This document shows, piece by piece, positions 45,018-46,120 of a DNA stretch of 46,120 bases. The notes beneath the pieces are model-generated. The model did not search any database. It was not told where the DNA came from and saw only the letters and a list, made by a program, of their open reading frames with translations. Each line of letters begins with the position of its first letter. The first letter of the stretch is position 1. Source of the stretch: JBHENC01 sp051000345 (lineage in GTDB: Bacteria > Acidobacteriota > Blastocatellia > Pyrinomonadales > Pyrinomonadaceae); NCBI GenBank assembly GCA_051000345.1, contig JBPCOJ010000101.1, positions 1 to 46,120 on the forward strand, written 5' to 3'. A program made the translations under genes and the position numbers.

Positions 45018-45965
45018 TCAGACGACGAGATTTTGCGGCGCGCCTTTGACGAAGGCTTCCAGATTATCAATGATTTGATCGGCGAGAATCCGCATTGTTT
45101 CGCGGCTCGCCCATGCGACGTGCGGCGTCACAATCAAGTTCGGCAACTTCGATTCGAGCAGCGGATTCCCATTTGTCGGCGGCTCCGCGCTCAACACGTC
45201 GATGCCCGCGCCCGCAATCGATCCCGCACGCAAACCTTCGATCAACGCGGCCTCATCGACCAGCGCGCCGCGCCCGCAGTTAATTAACAACGCGCCTTCG
45301 CGCATCATCTTCAATTCATTTGCGCCGATCAAATAGCGTGTCTCAGGCGTCAAAGGACAATGCAAACTCACCATGCCGCTCGCGCGTAAAGTTTCCTCAA
45401 AACCCGCGCGCCCATCGCGCACGCTTTTTGCATCTTTGCGTTCGGAGATAACCACGCGCATTCCGAACGCACGCGCTAGTTTCTCAACCGCGCGCGCGTT
45501 CGCGCCGTAACCGACAATTCCGAGCGTGCTCTCGTGCAAATCAACAATCGCATGATCGAGCAAACAAAACTGCGAAGATTTTTGCCACAGCCCGCGCTCC
45601 ACGTCCGCGCGGTAAGCGATCAGATTACGCCGCAGCGCAAGCGTCAACATAAACACATGCTCGGCTACCGATTGGCTTGCATACCCGCGCGCATTAACGA
45701 CGCTGACCCCGCATCTGCGGCACGCTTCCAAATCCACCACGTCGAACCCTGTGGCGGCAAGAGCGATCAGCTTTAGTTCGCCTGCCGCTTCGAGTGCCGC
45801 CTCTCGCACGGCAACCTTGTTCGTGACGACAATCGTCGCATCGCGTATTCGCTCCGCAACTTCATCGGCGCGCGTCTCCGCATAATCCTGCCACTCATGC
45901 GCGAAGGCGGGCGGGCGAAAGCTCACCTTAATAGTGCTGCGATCCAGAAAAACAATGCGCTCCAT
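45018..45965 (-). CDS. D-2-hydroxyacid dehydrogenase
   Basis: 315 residues from the ATG at 45965, with AGAGGA upstream. NAD-binding site LGIVGYGANARAVEKLA (third Gly replaced by Ala), catalytic R232 (NCGRGALVDE), E261 (SAEPP) and H282 (TPHVAW). Members reduce or oxidise 2-keto/2-hydroxy acids such as glycerate, lactate or phosphoglycerate; the precise substrate cannot be told. The gene stands alone. Confidence 0.9.
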   Translation of the reverse strand: MERIVFLDRSTIKVSFRPPAFAHEWQDYAETRADEVAERIRDATIVVTNKVAVREAALEAAGELKLIALAATGFDVVDLEACRRCGVSVVNARGYASQSVAEHVFMLTLALRRNLIAYRADVERGLWQKSSQFCLLDHAIVDLHESTLGIVGYGANARAVEKLARAFGMRVVISERKDAKSVRDGRAGFEETLRASGMVSLHCPLTPETRYLIGANELKMMREGALLINCGRGALVDEAALIEGLRAGSIAGAGIDVLSAEPPTNGNPLLESKLPNLIVTPHVAWASRETMRILADQIIDNLEAFVKGAPQNLVV

Positions 45966-45998
45966 CGGCTTCCTCTCGTGCAAACGATTGCAAACATC

Positions 45999-46030
45999 GA
46001 AGGCCGCCGTGAACATTCGCGGCGGCCTTC
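45999..46030 (-). terminator. GC-rich hairpin downstream of tRNA-Glu
   Basis: GAAGGCCGCCG and CGGCGGCCTTC form a perfect 11-bp stem with a ten-base loop, seven bases after the tRNA 3' end. Only a short U-poor tail (GATGTTTG) follows, so termination efficiency is uncertain. Confidence 0.5.
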
Positions 46031-46036
46031 CGAAGT

Positions 46037-46113
46037 TGGTAGCGCTAACGGGGATCGAACCCGTACTCTCAGCCTTGAGAGGGCCGCGTGTTAACCAATT
46101 ACACCATAGCGCC
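46037..46113 (-). tRNA. tRNA-Glu (anticodon CUC)
   Basis: The minus strand folds into a cloverleaf: acceptor GGCGCTA with TAGCGCT, D arm GTGT/ACAC, anticodon stem CGGCC/GGCTG with loop CTCTCAA (anticodon CTC, reads GAG), and T arm ACGGG-TTCGATC-CCCGT. The 3' CCA is encoded. Confidence 0.95.
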
Positions 46114-46120
46114 TGAAAAA

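Overview
The window holds a bacterial replication-origin region and its flanks. The gene set (rpmH-rnpA-yidD-yidC-jag-mnmE-mnmG-parA-parB facing away from dnaA-dnaN-recF-gyrB), the two F-type ATPase b subunits, a selenocysteine-containing SelD, AmmeMemoRadiSam-type genes, a Uma2 gene, GC-rich codon use and many small intergenic inverted repeats suggest an Acidobacteriota, most likely Blastocatellia. That placement is inference from gene content; no 16S gene is present.

Layout. (1) 1-4235, minus strand: a copper/silver efflux operon with a small Cys/Met/His-rich secreted protein, a FixH/YtkA-like lipoprotein and a CusA-type RND pump, read from a strong promoter lying almost on the first start codon. 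(2) 4386-8746, minus: an isolated ketosynthase, a GIN-domain (DUF2807) surface protein, an SPFH protein with three zinc ribbons, and a VanZ-like membrane protein. (3) 8860-13356, minus: a partial ATP synthase operon (b', b, delta, alpha, gamma) with its own promoter; subunits a, c, beta and epsilon are not here. (4) 13492-23103, minus: selD (in-frame UGA = Sec14), parB, parA, two parS-like sites with a 69-bp MITE-like insertion, mnmG, mnmE, jag/khpB, yidC, yidD, rnpA and rpmH. (5) 23104-26583, plus: a bipartite oriC around dnaA. Three DnaA boxes lie upstream of dnaA. Eleven boxes, a GC clamp, five DnaA-trios and an AT-rich unwinding tract lie between dnaA and dnaN. (6) 26584-30533, plus: recF and gyrB with terminators, and a possible tiny RNA after gyrB. 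(7) 30577-42892, mostly minus: an AMMECR1/LigB-like pair, a divergent FAD-dependent reductase, a MoxR/ChlI-like ATPase-Uma2-VWA-thioesterase operon, a Nudix/metallo-beta-lactamase fusion, a sulfite-oxidase-fold molybdoenzyme and a carotenoid-desaturase-like oxidoreductase. (8) 43014-46113: a cytoplasmic-looking subtilase with an N-terminal four-Cys motif, a low-complexity protein, a D-2-hydroxyacid dehydrogenase and tRNA-Glu(CUC).

How it fits together: replication runs outwards from the dnaA/dnaN spacer, so the genes beside the origin on both sides lie on the leading strand. ParA/ParB and the parS sites about 9 kb from the unwinding site would segregate the new origins. The rpmH-to-mnmG side makes ribosome, RNase P, membrane-insertion and tRNA-modification components. 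The most unusual features are the Sec-containing SelD with a recognisable bacterial SECIS hairpin, the Bacillus-like DnaA-trio origin built from TTTTCCACA boxes, and the MITE whose 8-bp target duplication overlaps a parS site.
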